Source: Bifidobacterium cuniculi
Lineage (GTDB): Bacteria; Actinomycetota; Actinomycetes; Actinomycetales; Bifidobacteriaceae
Assembly: GCF_000741575.1 (NCBI RefSeq)
Contig: NZ_JGYV01000001.1
Location: 434,001 to 498,000, forward strand
Reading direction: 5' to 3'
Length of the DNA: 64,000 bases
This document shows, piece after piece, positions 52,472 through 60,820 of this stretch. The translations under genes were made by a program, and so were the position numbers. The notes beneath the pieces were generated by a model. It was not told the origin of the DNA, made no database searches, and worked only from the letters and a program-made list of their open reading frames with translations. How positions within the stretch are numbered: the first letter of the stretch is position 1; each line of letters begins with the position of its first letter.

Positions 52472-53917
52472 ATGACGACACCGATGTGTGTGCAACAGCG
52501 TATCAGGCAACTTGACCGGCAGGGCAGGACCCATACCGGCATCGCCCAGGAACTGGGCATCTCGCGTATGACCGTGGTCAAGTACGCCAATCGTGAGGAC
52601 TGGTCACCCAAGCCTTCCGCACGTAAGGATCGACGGGCCACGAAGATGGACGGTTACGAGGAAGTAGTGGACTCGTGGCTACGTGCCGACCTGTCGCGTC
52701 GTCCCAAGCAGCGGCGCATACCGCCGTGCGCATCCATGAGCGCCTGGTCGCGGAATATGGGTTCGAAGGCTCGTATCCGTGCGTGCAACGCTGGGTCAAG
52801 CGCTGGCACGAGGAACATCGTGCCGAGCGGGACGGTTTCGCCGAACTGGTATGGCCGCCCGCATCGGCGCAGGTTGATTTCGGTCAGGCCGACGCGTCGG
52901 TTGCCGGCGTGGAGCGCGTGGTGCATTTCCTGGTCGTGAGTCTGCCGTATTCGAATATGCGCTTCGTGGTCGCGTTGCCTGGCGAGGGAGCTGAATGCGT
53001 GTGTGCCGGCTTGCAGCAGGTCTTCGAGCATATCGGCGCAGTGCCCTCGCTGTTGGTGTCCGGTCAATGCCACGGGCGTGGGCAGGCGCAAGGCGGACGG
53101 CAGTGTCACGCTCACGCGTCTGTTTGCGATGATGATGGCTCATTACGGGTTCGAGGCAAGGTTCTGCAACCCGTATTCGGGCAACGAGAAAGGCAGTGTG
53201 GCCAACGCGGTCGGGTTCGTGCGCCGCCACCTGATGGTTCCCTTGCCGGCGGCCGAGAGCTACCATGCGCTGGGCGAGGCATGGCTCGCACAATGCGACG
53301 CGTTGGCCAGCCGGGTTCATTATCGCAAGGACCAGCACCTGTCCGATTTGTTCGCCACCGACCTGGAACACATGCTCGCCCTGGCCGCCAGTCCGTTCGA
53401 CCCGTGCGACTGGCGCTGGTTGCGCGCCGACCGTACCGGCACCGTCACGGTGGGCCGTGACCGGTTCCTGGCCGGCCCGAAATGGCATGGCATGCGCCTT
53501 GAGGTCGGGGTGCGTGCCATGCCATGTCGAACTGCGCGGCCCCGTGGGCGAACCGATCCACACGTTCGACCGACCTTGGGGTACGGGCGAAAAGACCCAG
53601 ATCGAACCGGCCAGCCTCTTGGAGCTGCTGGCGCGCAAGCCACGTTCCTGGCAGCAAAGCCTGATCAGGAATCGCTTCCCGGATGCGTTGTTCCCTGCTT
53701 GACCACATGGCCGACGCGGACCGGCGGGCCCTGATGGACGACTTGCACCATGTCGTCACTGTCTTCCGGGTTCGATGCGACCGTGCAGGCCGCGGACGAG
53801 ATCATCACCGCGGGACGCGTGCCCGAGCGCGCCAGCCTGGAGACCTATGCCCGGCGCATACGGCAGGGGGCGGCCAGCGGTGGCATTGATCCTCGTGCGG
53901 CTACGACCGATTCATGA
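52472..53917 (+). pseudogene. istA: IS21 transposase istA, multiply frameshifted
   Basis: The IstA reading can be followed through at least five frame changes near 52,705, 53,065, 53,520, 53,690 and 53,762. Pieces are recognisable: the HTH HTGIAQELGISRMTVVKYAN; RIHERLVAEYGFEGSYPCVQ; the first DDE Asp in ASAQVDFGQADA; GFEARFCNPYSGNEKGSVAN with the Glu; and the tail ASLETYARRIRQG. The copy cannot transpose on its own. Confidence 0.88.
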
Positions 53918-53931
53918 AGGAGTAGAAGGAC

Positions 53932-54711
53932 ATGAACAGCACCACCACGGCAACATCGCACGCGCGCGGTGGACGCATTCTGGTCAAGGCCAAGTCCGAA
54001 ACCGTGCTCGAATTGGCCCGTGGCCTGCCACTGACCCGGGCCGTCCTGGTCCGGGCGGTCGAGGATGCCGCACCAGGCCAGCTTGGTTTCCTCGCGCAGG
54101 TACTGGCTGCCGAACACGCCGCACGTGCCGTTGCCAAGCGCCAACGACTGGACCGGCAGGCCGGGTTCTCGCAACGCAAAAGCCTGGACGGTTATGACCG
54201 GGGCATGGCCAGTTTCCCGCCCGACTGGGGACGCGCGCAGTTGACCAGCCTTGAGTTCATCGACCACGCCGAGGACCTCGTGCTCTACGGGGACGTGGGA
54301 TGCGGCAAGACCCACCTGGCTATCGCCCTGGGCATCCAAGCCTGCCAGCAAGGCATCCCCATCAGGTTCTTCACTGCTTCTTCGCTGATCATGCAACTGC
54401 GCCAGGCCAAGGCCCGCGACAGGCTCGAGCGCGAGCTGACCGCCATCGGCAAGGCCCGACTGGTCATCATCGACGAACTGGGCTACCTACCCATCGATAT
54501 CGAAGGGGCCAGACTGCTGTTCCAGGTCATCGCAGACTCCTACGAGAAGCGCAGCCTGGTGTTCACATCCAACCTCGGGTTCTCCAGGTGGGCGGACGTG
54601 TTCGGTGACGGTGACATGGCAGCGGCCGTGATCGACCGCATCGTGCACCATGGCCGTATCATCCGTTTCCACGGTGATTCGTATCGCAACACCCACGCCC
54701 TGATGAAGTAA
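53932..54711 (+). CDS. istB: IS21 helper ATPase IstB
   Basis: 259 residues, apparently intact, with Walker A YGDVGCGKTHLAIALG, Walker B RLVIIDELGYLPID and the sensor region RSLVFTSNLGFSRWADVFGD. IstB is a DnaA-like AAA+ protein that selects target DNA and activates IstA. It starts 14 bases after the istA end, with AAGGAGTAGAAGGAC as ribosome site. Confidence 0.94.
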   Translation: MNSTTTATSHARGGRILVKAKSETVLELARGLPLTRAVLVRAVEDAAPGQLGFLAQVLAAEHAARAVAKRQRLDRQAGFSQRKSLDGYDRGMASFPPDWGRAQLTSLEFIDHAEDLVLYGDVGCGKTHLAIALGIQACQQGIPIRFFTASSLIMQLRQAKARDRLERELTAIGKARLVIIDELGYLPIDIEGARLLFQVIADSYEKRSLVFTSNLGFSRWADVFGDGDMAAAVIDRIVHHGRIIRFHGDSYRNTHALMK

Positions 54712-54822
54712 ACCCAACCAACATGACAAGGAAACCGGCAAGACGATCGAAACGTCCAGAACAGACGACGAGAGTGTTCAATTCTCGTGATTACGCCGAC
54801 CACACCAATTTGACAAAACACA

Positions 54823-55302
54823 CCGGTACGTGCCGTCGGGGATGCAACGCACTTCCGCGTGCCGGCGATGCCGGTCAACAGCGCGCGTGAAGACCTTCTC
54901 CTTGCTCTCCCTGGACAAGGGCGGATGGACCTGGGTGCCCTCGAAGGCGGCGAGCAACTGCTTGGCCAGGTCGACGTCCAGGGCGAACAGTTCGCCGGTG
55001 CCTACCCGGGCCTTGGCGAAGATCTCATCGATGCGCTGTTCCTTGGCGTCGTAGTCCTCGACCTCAATGGCGAACTCACGCTTGAGGCCGGTCGCGTTCG
55101 CATACCCGTTGCCCTCAAGGAAGCGCATGCGCTCCCGGTAGTTGCCGGTGCCGGTCTTGCCAATCTTGACCAGGCCTGAAACCGCGGTCGACATCAGATG
55201 GATGATTCCCTGGCCATGCGCATCTCCCTGCTTGACGACCTGTACCCGGTCTCTACGCTAGCATCGGCTAACTTACCCTCACCTGTTTCGGGTGGATTTC
55301 CC
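54823..55302 (-). pseudogene. GIY-YIG nuclease gene, truncated at both ends
   Basis: The minus strand encodes GQGIIHLMSTAVSGLVKIGK, ERMRFLEGNGYANATGLKRE and IDEIFAKARVGTGELFALDV, the T5orf172-type GIY-YIG domain of larger proteins with a C-terminal DUF4357. The frame is closed upstream by a TAG (55303-55305) with no start between it and the domain. Downstream, after VRCIPDGTY, it is cut by the IS21 end. Such proteins occur in phage-defence and mobile contexts. Confidence 0.78.
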
Positions 55303-55612
55303 TACTGCTGTCATGACCTTGAATCGGCCCTGACTCGCGAGCGGCATCGCCGGTAGTTGCCACTGTGCAGGGCGGGCTGCCGGTCAAGTCGGTTGATTCT
55401 CTTCTTCGGTCCGCACGATGCCGGGCCGTAGTGTTTCAGGCCGTCGAAGGTTGTGGGGCCATCTTGTATACGGGCCACGCATACCGGTCAGGTACCACGG
55501 CAAGTGTGCCGTGTTTGGCGGGGAAGGGGAGGAAGCGGGGTACGCTCCGGTGCCGTCTGCATGCGGCAGGCTAGCTCGGAGCGTACCCATTGCGGGATCC
55601 GATTCGTGACGC
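55303..55612. other. 310-base intergenic with large hairpin downstream of arsA
   Basis: No gene supported. It contains the 12-base inverted repeat described separately. Confidence 0.5.
55538..55588. terminator. 12-base inverted repeat, probable ars operon terminator
   Basis: GGGTACGCTCCG (55538-55549) is exactly inverted at 55577-55588, and a GCCG/CGGC pair nests in the loop. It lies 24 bases after the arsA stop in the direction of transcription. No T-run is evident, so a different structural role is possible. Confidence 0.55.
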
Positions 55613-57391
55613 TCAGGCCATCCCGATGCTCCAGCATGGGGTTCCTGCCAGGTAAGGGGTCAGGAGATGCTCCAGCGTATCGCGTTGCGAGACTGCCCGC
55701 TGCTCCAGGAACGTGGAATCAAGCTGGTCGTCCTCGAGGTACTGGTTGACGACCCACCCGTAAGGGGTGATGCCGGCACGGGCAAGGTCGTCGGCAAGTT
55801 CACGCGCTTCCAGGATGGGTGTGGATTCGGGCAGTGTCACCAACAGGGGGACGGTGAGCTCGTGGTCGCGCAGGCGGTTCAAGGCAGTCAGTTGCCCGTT
55901 GCCGTCTTCCCGGTATCCCGATTGGCGCATCAGTTCCCGGTGGTAGGAACTGGTCGCGTCCAGCAGCAGCAGCGTATGTCCTGTGGGCGCCGTATCCACC
56001 ACTACCCATTTGCGGTCGGATTTCTCCAGCACCTCGGAGAAGGCACGGAACACGGCCACCTCCTCGGTGCAGGGGCTGGCGAGGTCCTCCTTCAGTTGCG
56101 CAAGCGCGACAGGATCGAGTCCCTTGCCGGTGTGTTCGAGTACTTCCTGGCGGTAGTCCTCGACAACCCGGACCGGATCGATGCTGCGTATTTCCAGGGT
56201 GTCGTACTCGTCGGCCAGGGATGCGTTGAGATGCGATGCGGGGTCGGTGGTGGCGAGAAGGACGGGTAGTCCACGGCGTGCCAGGGATACCGCGATGGCC
56301 TGGGCGACGGTTGTCTTGCCTACGCCGCCCTTGCCCATCGCCAGGACGATACGAGGCTTGTTGGAGGCAATGTCGTCCACCAGCGTCTGCAATCGTGCGG
56401 ACGCTGCAAGGGTGATGTCCCTGTCAAGGAGGCTTGCCCCGGCTCGCGGCCCTTCGACATGAGGGGGCGTCCGAAGGGGCTGCGGTTGGATTGCGCCAAG
56501 TTCCCTGGCTCCCATGACGGGAGACGCGCACATCTCGATTCCCATCACAGGCAGTCCGCGCAGCGAGGGGAACTCGTCTGCCATGCCGGCGAGCATGGCC
56601 TGCTCGCGGTCATGCATCCGCTTGAGGAGGGAATCCTGCCCGGTGTCTGGAAGCAATCCATTGACGACCAAAGCCGTAGCCTTCACTCCCAGGCGGGAGA
56701 GCTCGTTCGCGGACCGGTCGGCCTCCGCCAGGGTGGAATGGCTGGACCGAGTGACCAGCGTCAGCGTGGTCTGGTCTGGATCCGCCAAAATCCTGACGGC
56801 CTGCTCGTAATCGCTGCGTTTCTTGTCGAGGCCCGACAGAGGGCCGAGGCATGACGCGTCCCCGGCGCCGCGCTGGATGAACGACGACCAGTCACCGGGA
56901 AGAGCCAGCAGGCGCAGCGTATGTCCTGTGGGAGCCGTGTCGAAGACGATATGGTCGTATCGTTGACGATAGTCGGGATCGGCCAGGAAATCCACGAAAC
57001 GGTTGAAAGCCGCGACCTCGACCGTACAAGACCCTGACAGGGTCTCGGCAGCCTCGGCAAGGACGTCGGCGGGAAGCAGGCCCCGTACGGGAGCGAGGAC
57101 GGACTCACGATACGCCTCGGCCTCTGCTTGGGGATCTATCTCGATGGCATCGAGTAACACGGATTCCGTGTCACTCGCAATCAGGTCACCCAAGGGGGTG
57201 ATGGCGGAACCGATGGGCCGACCGAATACCTGTGCAACATTCGATGCCGGGTCGGTGGACACGAGTAGCACGCGTTTGCCCGAGCGTGCCAGACTGATGG
57301 CAGTCGCACAGGAAACCGTGGTCTTGCCCACGCCTCCCTTGCCGGTGAACATCAGGAAAGGCGTATGTGGCGGCCATTCGTTCAGCAGCAT
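55613..57391 (-). CDS. arsA: Arsenite-stimulated ATPase ArsA
   Basis: 592 residues with duplicated halves. Each has a deviant Walker A (FTGKGGVGKTTVSCATAISL near residue 15; AMGKGGVGKTTVAQAIAVSL near 330) and a DTAP switch (FDTAPTGHTLRLL, VDTAPTGHTLLLL). Metalloid-binding Cys occur in SGSCTVEVAAFNRF and SPCTEEVAVFRAF. ArsA drives arsenite export through ArsB or Acr3, neither of which is encoded in the window. Its ATG overlaps the arsD 3' end by 10 bases; an earlier in-frame start would lie within arsD. Confidence 0.94.
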   Translation of the reverse strand: MLLNEWPPHTPFLMFTGKGGVGKTTVSCATAISLARSGKRVLLVSTDPASNVAQVFGRPIGSAITPLGDLIASDTESVLLDAIEIDPQAEAEAYRESVLAPVRGLLPADVLAEAAETLSGSCTVEVAAFNRFVDFLADPDYRQRYDHIVFDTAPTGHTLRLLALPGDWSSFIQRGAGDASCLGPLSGLDKKRSDYEQAVRILADPDQTTLTLVTRSSHSTLAEADRSANELSRLGVKATALVVNGLLPDTGQDSLLKRMHDREQAMLAGMADEFPSLRGLPVMGIEMCASPVMGARELGAIQPQPLRTPPHVEGPRAGASLLDRDITLAASARLQTLVDDIASNKPRIVLAMGKGGVGKTTVAQAIAVSLARRGLPVLLATTDPASHLNASLADEYDTLEIRSIDPVRVVEDYRQEVLEHTGKGLDPVALAQLKEDLASPCTEEVAVFRAFSEVLEKSDRKWVVVDTAPTGHTLLLLDATSSYHRELMRQSGYREDGNGQLTALNRLRDHELTVPLLVTLPESTPILEARELADDLARAGITPYGWVVNQYLEDDQLDSTFLEQRAVSQRDTLEHLLTPYLAGTPCWSIGMA

Positions 57392-57756
57392 GACGCACCC
57401 CCGCAGCGGCACTGGCGAGAGGCGGCCGGAGTCTCGGTTGCGTTCGCGTCCGCACCATCCCTGTTCCAGGCGCGAACCTGGGAAATGGTCGGATAGGAGC
57501 CGTACTGGACCAGTGTTCCGTCGACCACCACTGCAGGCAATGCCTGCGTTCCCTTGGTCTCGAGCAGTTTCGCTATTGCCGGCTCCTGCGCGAAGTCCAG
57601 GGGAGCGGTGGAAGGATTGTGGCGCGTGATCTCGATGCCTTCCTCCTGGGCTGCTGCGATCATGGCACGCGCGTCGACCAAGGCCGGGTCGACCTCTTCT
57701 CCGCACACGCCCGAGGAACAGCACAGGGACGGGTCATAGATATGGATTCGGGACAT
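57382..57756 (-). CDS. arsD: Arsenic metallochaperone ArsD
   Basis: 124 residues, with the metalloid-binding Cys12, Cys13 and Cys18 in PSLCCSSGVCGEEVD, a thioredoxin-like body (LETKGTQALPAVVVDGTLVQ) and a Cys-rich C-terminus (CRCGGASCC). ArsD passes As(III) to ArsA. It is transcribed from the divergent control region at 57.8 kb and coupled to arsA. Confidence 0.95.
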   Translation of the reverse strand: MSRIHIYDPSLCCSSGVCGEEVDPALVDARAMIAAAQEEGIEITRHNPSTAPLDFAQEPAIAKLLETKGTQALPAVVVDGTLVQYGSYPTISQVRAWNRDGADANATETPAASRQCRCGGASCC

Positions 57757-57777
57757 GGTGTACCTCGTCTTTCTTTA

Positions 57778-57832
57778 CATATCGACAAACGTCGATATGA
57801 AAGAGAGTAAACTTCGTATCGAAGTTTGTCAA
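57778..57832 (-). promoter_or_regulatory. ars control region: two palindromes and the arsDA promoter
   Basis: CATATCGAC-AAAC-GTCGATATG (57778-57799) and AAACTTCG-TAT-CGAAGTTT (57809-57827) are perfect inverted repeats. On the minus strand TTGACA (57827-57832) and TACTCT (57804-57809) are 17 bases apart, and the second palindrome fills the spacer. ArsR binding there should silence arsDA. The palindromes differ, so either two sites of one regulator or two regulators are involved. Confidence 0.82.
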
Positions 57833-57852
57833 TATGTGATAAGGTGGTGGGC

Positions 57853-58641
57853 ATGTCGCCAGAAAACAAGAACCGGAAAATGGATGATTGGATTGTCGCT
57901 CGTGCCTCCCAGTACAAGGCGTTGGGGGACTCTACCCGGCTGCGCCTCGTGCTCATGGTGCGCGATGCGGCACCTTCCCCGGTATGCACCTGCGACCTTC
58001 CGGAAATCTTCGGGATGGGCCAGTCGACGCTTTCGCACCATCTGGGCAAATTGGTGGATGCCGGGATACTCGACCGTGAACAGCGCGGACGGTGGGCATA
58101 TTTCACGCTCGATGAACAATTCGATGCCTCCATGCTGGGGCATAGCGGGTTCATCCACCCAGCGGATGCCTCTCGGGGGGATTGTTGTTCATCTCGCAAG
58201 GACGCCGATGGGACCGTCACCGTACTCTTTGCGTGCCGTCGCAATTCCGGGCGCTCCCAGATCGCTGCCGCTATCGCGCAGTCGATGGCACCCTCCGGGA
58301 TGCGCGTGCTGTCAGCAGGCAGCGAACCGGCGCACGAGGTCGACCCCCTGGTGGTGCAGGCCCTTGGCGAAATCGGGTTGAAGCCATTGTCGTCCCCCAG
58401 CAAGCTCGATCCGACCGTGGTGAAAAACGCCGACTGGGTGGTGACGATGGGGTGTGGGGAAAGCTGCCCCTATTTCCCGGGAACCCATCGCGAGGACTGG
58501 GCTGTTCCCGACCCCCACACGCGCGACATCGACGAGGTGCGAGACATCGTGGCCCGAATGCAAGGGAAGGTAGCTGACTTGATGGCGCGAATCGAGAAAA
58601 ACCAGGAAAACCGGGAAGGCCAAAACGGTCAGGAAGAATAG
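57853..58641 (+). CDS. ArsR repressor fused to LMW-phosphatase-type arsenate reductase (ArsC)
   Basis: 262 residues. ArsR covers residues 1-100: QYKALGDSTRLRLVLMVRDA, metalloid-sensing pair in VCTCDLPEIFGMGQSTLSHH and the wing LDREQRGRWAYFTL. A linker with DCCSS leads to ArsC at about 118-250: catalytic C-x5-R loop in LFACRRNSGRSQIAAA, second Cys region VTMGCGESCPYFPG and DP loop WAVPDPHTRDIDEVR. The start ATG has AAGGTGG upstream; a TTG at 57826 is possible. The single chain would both sense arsenite and make it from arsenate. Confidence 0.9.
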   Translation: MSPENKNRKMDDWIVARASQYKALGDSTRLRLVLMVRDAAPSPVCTCDLPEIFGMGQSTLSHHLGKLVDAGILDREQRGRWAYFTLDEQFDASMLGHSGFIHPADASRGDCCSSRKDADGTVTVLFACRRNSGRSQIAAAIAQSMAPSGMRVLSAGSEPAHEVDPLVVQALGEIGLKPLSSPSKLDPTVVKNADWVVTMGCGESCPYFPGTHREDWAVPDPHTRDIDEVRDIVARMQGKVADLMARIEKNQENREGQNGQEE

Positions 58642-58861
58642 GGGCTGCGAGAACCACTACGCGCAGCCATCGCCTCTGTCTCGCCGACTTCGCGGAGCAA
58701 AAGGAAGTCCCGGCCCGCGCCATTTTCCCCGGCTGGTGGCGAAACGAGCTGTCCTGTGCCGGTCCCTTGAAGGCAGGGGGCGGGCTGCGGACCTGGTCTA
58801 TGTCCCGGAAGACGGGAAGCCGGTCAAGGACATCCAGTCTTAAGGATTACCGGTAGTTCGG
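58642..58861. other. 220 bases after arsRC, no supported gene
   Basis: A plus-strand frame ending at 58,843 gives a protein-like C-terminal tail (LVYVPEDGKPVKDIQS) without a start, perhaps a fragment of a lost gene. Base composition shifts to AT-rich after 58,850. Confidence 0.4.
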
Positions 58862-59040
58862 GTAATAGCGCATTAAAATGAACCCAATAAATATAAGCGT
58901 CATCCTAACAATTATCTCGAAAAACTCAAAGGCGACCTAGCTGGTCGCTACAGCATCAGGGTGCCGCCAATACCGTTTGATATGCACTTGGAGCGACATA
59001 GAACAGGAGGCACAGGACTGCGACGACTGCCACGACGAGC
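58862..59040 (+). pseudogene. Remnant of a HigB-type toxin gene
   Basis: HPNNYLEKLKGDLAGRYSIR is read in one frame (about 58,900-58,963). ICTWSDIEQEAQDCDDCHDE is read in another (from 58,979). Together they match the C-terminal half of RelE/HigB toxins, where ...LKGD.AG..SIRVN.Q.RI precedes W....A.DVEIVDYH. The start is lost, and a frame change and missing residues inactivate it. Confidence 0.7.
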
Positions 59041-59223
59041 ACGTTCCTCGTCACCCCGGGCGAGATCCTCCAGGAGGCGTTCATGGAGCCCCATGGCATC
59101 ACCGCCTACCGGCTCGCCAAGGCCACGGGCCTGAGCGAGACCGCCATTGGCCAGATTGTCAAGGGCAAGCGTGCCATCGCCGTGCGCCCCGCCTGCCGTT
59201 TTCACCCGAGAAACCAACAGGTG
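59014..59223 (+). pseudogene. Remnant of HigA-type antitoxin gene
   Basis: The frame reads FLVTPGEILQEAFMEPHGIT, AYRLAKATGLSETAIGQIVK, GKRAIAV, the N-terminal XRE domain of HigA. Nothing like the HigA C-terminus follows. The frame has no normal start codon near its ribosome-site-like CAGGAGG (59004-59010) and runs on in frame into the MerR gene without a stop. Confidence 0.72.
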
Positions 59224-59304
59224 ACGCACGGGCCAACACGCCGCCCATTTGCACGTGACGCCGCGTCATATGGTGTGCTGAGAGTCTTGAAAGGAGGCAA
59301 GCCA

Positions 59305-60051
59305 TTGTCCGAATCCACCACCTACACCACGGGCCAGGTCGCCCAACGCTGCGCCGTCTCCGTGCGCACCGTCCAGTACTACGACCGCAAGGGGCTGCTC
59401 AGCCCCACCTCGGTCACGTCCACCGGGCGGCGCCTGTACGACGAGACTGCCGTGCGCACGCTCGAGTACATCCTCATGCTCAAGGAAACCGGGCTCAGCC
59501 TCGCCGCGATCCACACGGTCCTGGAAAGCCCCTACAGCATGAACATGCTGCAAGACATCCTGGGACGGCAACGCGACGAACTGGCCGGAGACATCGAGGA
59601 AGCGAGTCGCAAGATCGCGGCGATCGACGCCCTGAACGCCGACCTCGCCCTGCACGGCACGCTCACGATGGCGGACCGAACGGACATGGCAGACTATATG
59701 GCCAATACATCATCATCCCGTCGTTTCTTCATGCGCATGCTTCTCGTCGGCATCCTGGCCGACGTCGCATGGATCGGCACCCTCGTGTGGGCCATCCGCA
59801 CCCACATGTGGTTCATCTTCGTCATCGGTGTCGTAGTGGCGCTCGCCATGGTGGTACCGATGACCCTGAGCTACTACCGCCACGTCGTCTACTGGGATCC
59901 GGCCAGCGGCACGGAGTTCAAGCCGCGCTTCTGGCCATGGTTCTTCGCCAGCCACACCTTGCATACCCGTAAGCTCAAGGCGCCGGGCAGCAGCGAGAAA
60001 ACCTGGTGCGTCGAACACTTCCGTGCCACGCCGCACGCAGGCGAACGGTAA
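59305..60051 (+). CDS. Membrane-anchored MerR-family regulator
   Basis: 248 residues from a TTG with AAAGGAGG seven bases upstream. The MerR domain (residues 5-75) has YTTGQVAQRCAVSVRTVQYY, DRKGLLSPTSVTSTGRRLYD and a following helix. A coiled coil follows (RQRDELAGDIEEASRKIAAI). Two hydrophobic spans come next, at about residues 140-160 and 168-190 (LLVGILADVAWIGTLVWAI, FIFVIGVVVALAMVVPMTL). The C-terminal domain is cytoplasmic, with FWPWFFASHTLHTRKLKAPG. It probably senses a membrane signal and may regulate itself or a distant target. Confidence 0.85.
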   Translation: MSESTTYTTGQVAQRCAVSVRTVQYYDRKGLLSPTSVTSTGRRLYDETAVRTLEYILMLKETGLSLAAIHTVLESPYSMNMLQDILGRQRDELAGDIEEASRKIAAIDALNADLALHGTLTMADRTDMADYMANTSSSRRFFMRMLLVGILADVAWIGTLVWAIRTHMWFIFVIGVVVALAMVVPMTLSYYRHVVYWDPASGTEFKPRFWPWFFASHTLHTRKLKAPGSSEKTWCVEHFRATPHAGER

Positions 60052-60070
60052 AGATTCGGGCGTGCGCCCA

Positions 60071-60820
60071 TCAGGACGATCGTGCCTCCGACTCGAGGAC
60101 TTCCACCCGCTGCTCCACCTGCCGAAGCCGGTTGCGCAGCGCGTTCTCCACGTCGATGCCGGCGCCGTCCGCCTCGCGCACGAGTGCGAGCATCGCGTCG
60201 GCGATCCGTTCGGTATCGTCGGCCGGTGCGGGCAGTGCGAACGCGTCGGCGAGCGCGTCCGCGTCCGGCGCCTTGCGGATGCGGGAGGCGACCTTGGCGG
60301 CGCGGGGGAGTGCGCCCTGGGCGTGGGAGATGCCGTCGAGCACGCTGTCGCGCTGCTTTTCCTGCTGCTTCATCTTCTCCCACAGTGCCAGCGTCTCCTC
60401 GCCGGTCAGCTCCCCGCCGTCCGTGTCGTCGGCGAACAGGTGCGGGTGGCGGGTGATGAGCTTGTCGACAAGCCGGTCGCATACCTCGTCGAGTGTGAAC
60501 GGGTCGTCCGGGTCCTCGGAGCACACCTGTGCCTGGAAGACGGACTGCAGGAGCATGTCGCCGAGTTCCTCGCGCATGTTGTCCCGGTCGTCGGTCTCCA
60601 GCGCCTCGATGTATTCGTAGGTTTCCTCGAGCAGCGGCTTGATGAGGGAGCGGTTCGTCTGTTCGCCGTCCCAGGGGCAGCCGCCCGGCCCGTGCAGGAC
60701 CTGCACGATCGCCTGGACGCGCTCCAACGGGCCGGCCGCGTCCAGTACCGGCTTCAGCTTGGGGGAGTTGCGGAAGCCTTCGGGCAGTTCGTAGGTGTCA
60801 TGTGTTGTTGTGTCGTTCAT
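60071..60820 (-). CDS. mazG: Nucleoside triphosphate pyrophosphohydrolase MazG
   Basis: 249 residues. The MazG metal motifs are LLEETYEYIEALE and MREELGDMLLQSVF near residues 65-95, preceded by LHGPGGCPWDGEQTNRSL. A long C-terminal half contains the degenerate second MazG domain (LWEKMKQQEKQRDSVLDGIS). It converges with the MerR gene, 19 bases apart. It removes non-canonical or stress nucleotides. Confidence 0.95.
   Translation of the reverse strand: MNDTTTHDTYELPEGFRNSPKLKPVLDAAGPLERVQAIVQVLHGPGGCPWDGEQTNRSLIKPLLEETYEYIEALETDDRDNMREELGDMLLQSVFQAQVCSEDPDDPFTLDEVCDRLVDKLITRHPHLFADDTDGGELTGEETLALWEKMKQQEKQRDSVLDGISHAQGALPRAAKVASRIRKAPDADALADAFALPAPADDTERIADAMLALVREADGAGIDVENALRNRLRQVEQRVEVLESEARSS

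Larger units (their letters stand above)
52305..54822 (+). mobile_element. IS21-family insertion sequence (istA broken, istB intact)
   Basis: The element is 2,518 bases long. The left end (TGTTTGTGTTCAATAGATGT...) aligns without gaps to the inverse of the right end (...ACAAAACACA at 54822) over about 55 bases, with TGT/ACA tips. It carries istA and istB in the usual order. No target-site duplication is visible, and the flanks belong to two different genes. Confidence 0.88.

Noticed and set aside
57392..57724. 111-residue N-terminal extension of ArsA
   Set aside because: It overlaps arsD in another frame and has Arg/Gly-rich, non-homologous composition.
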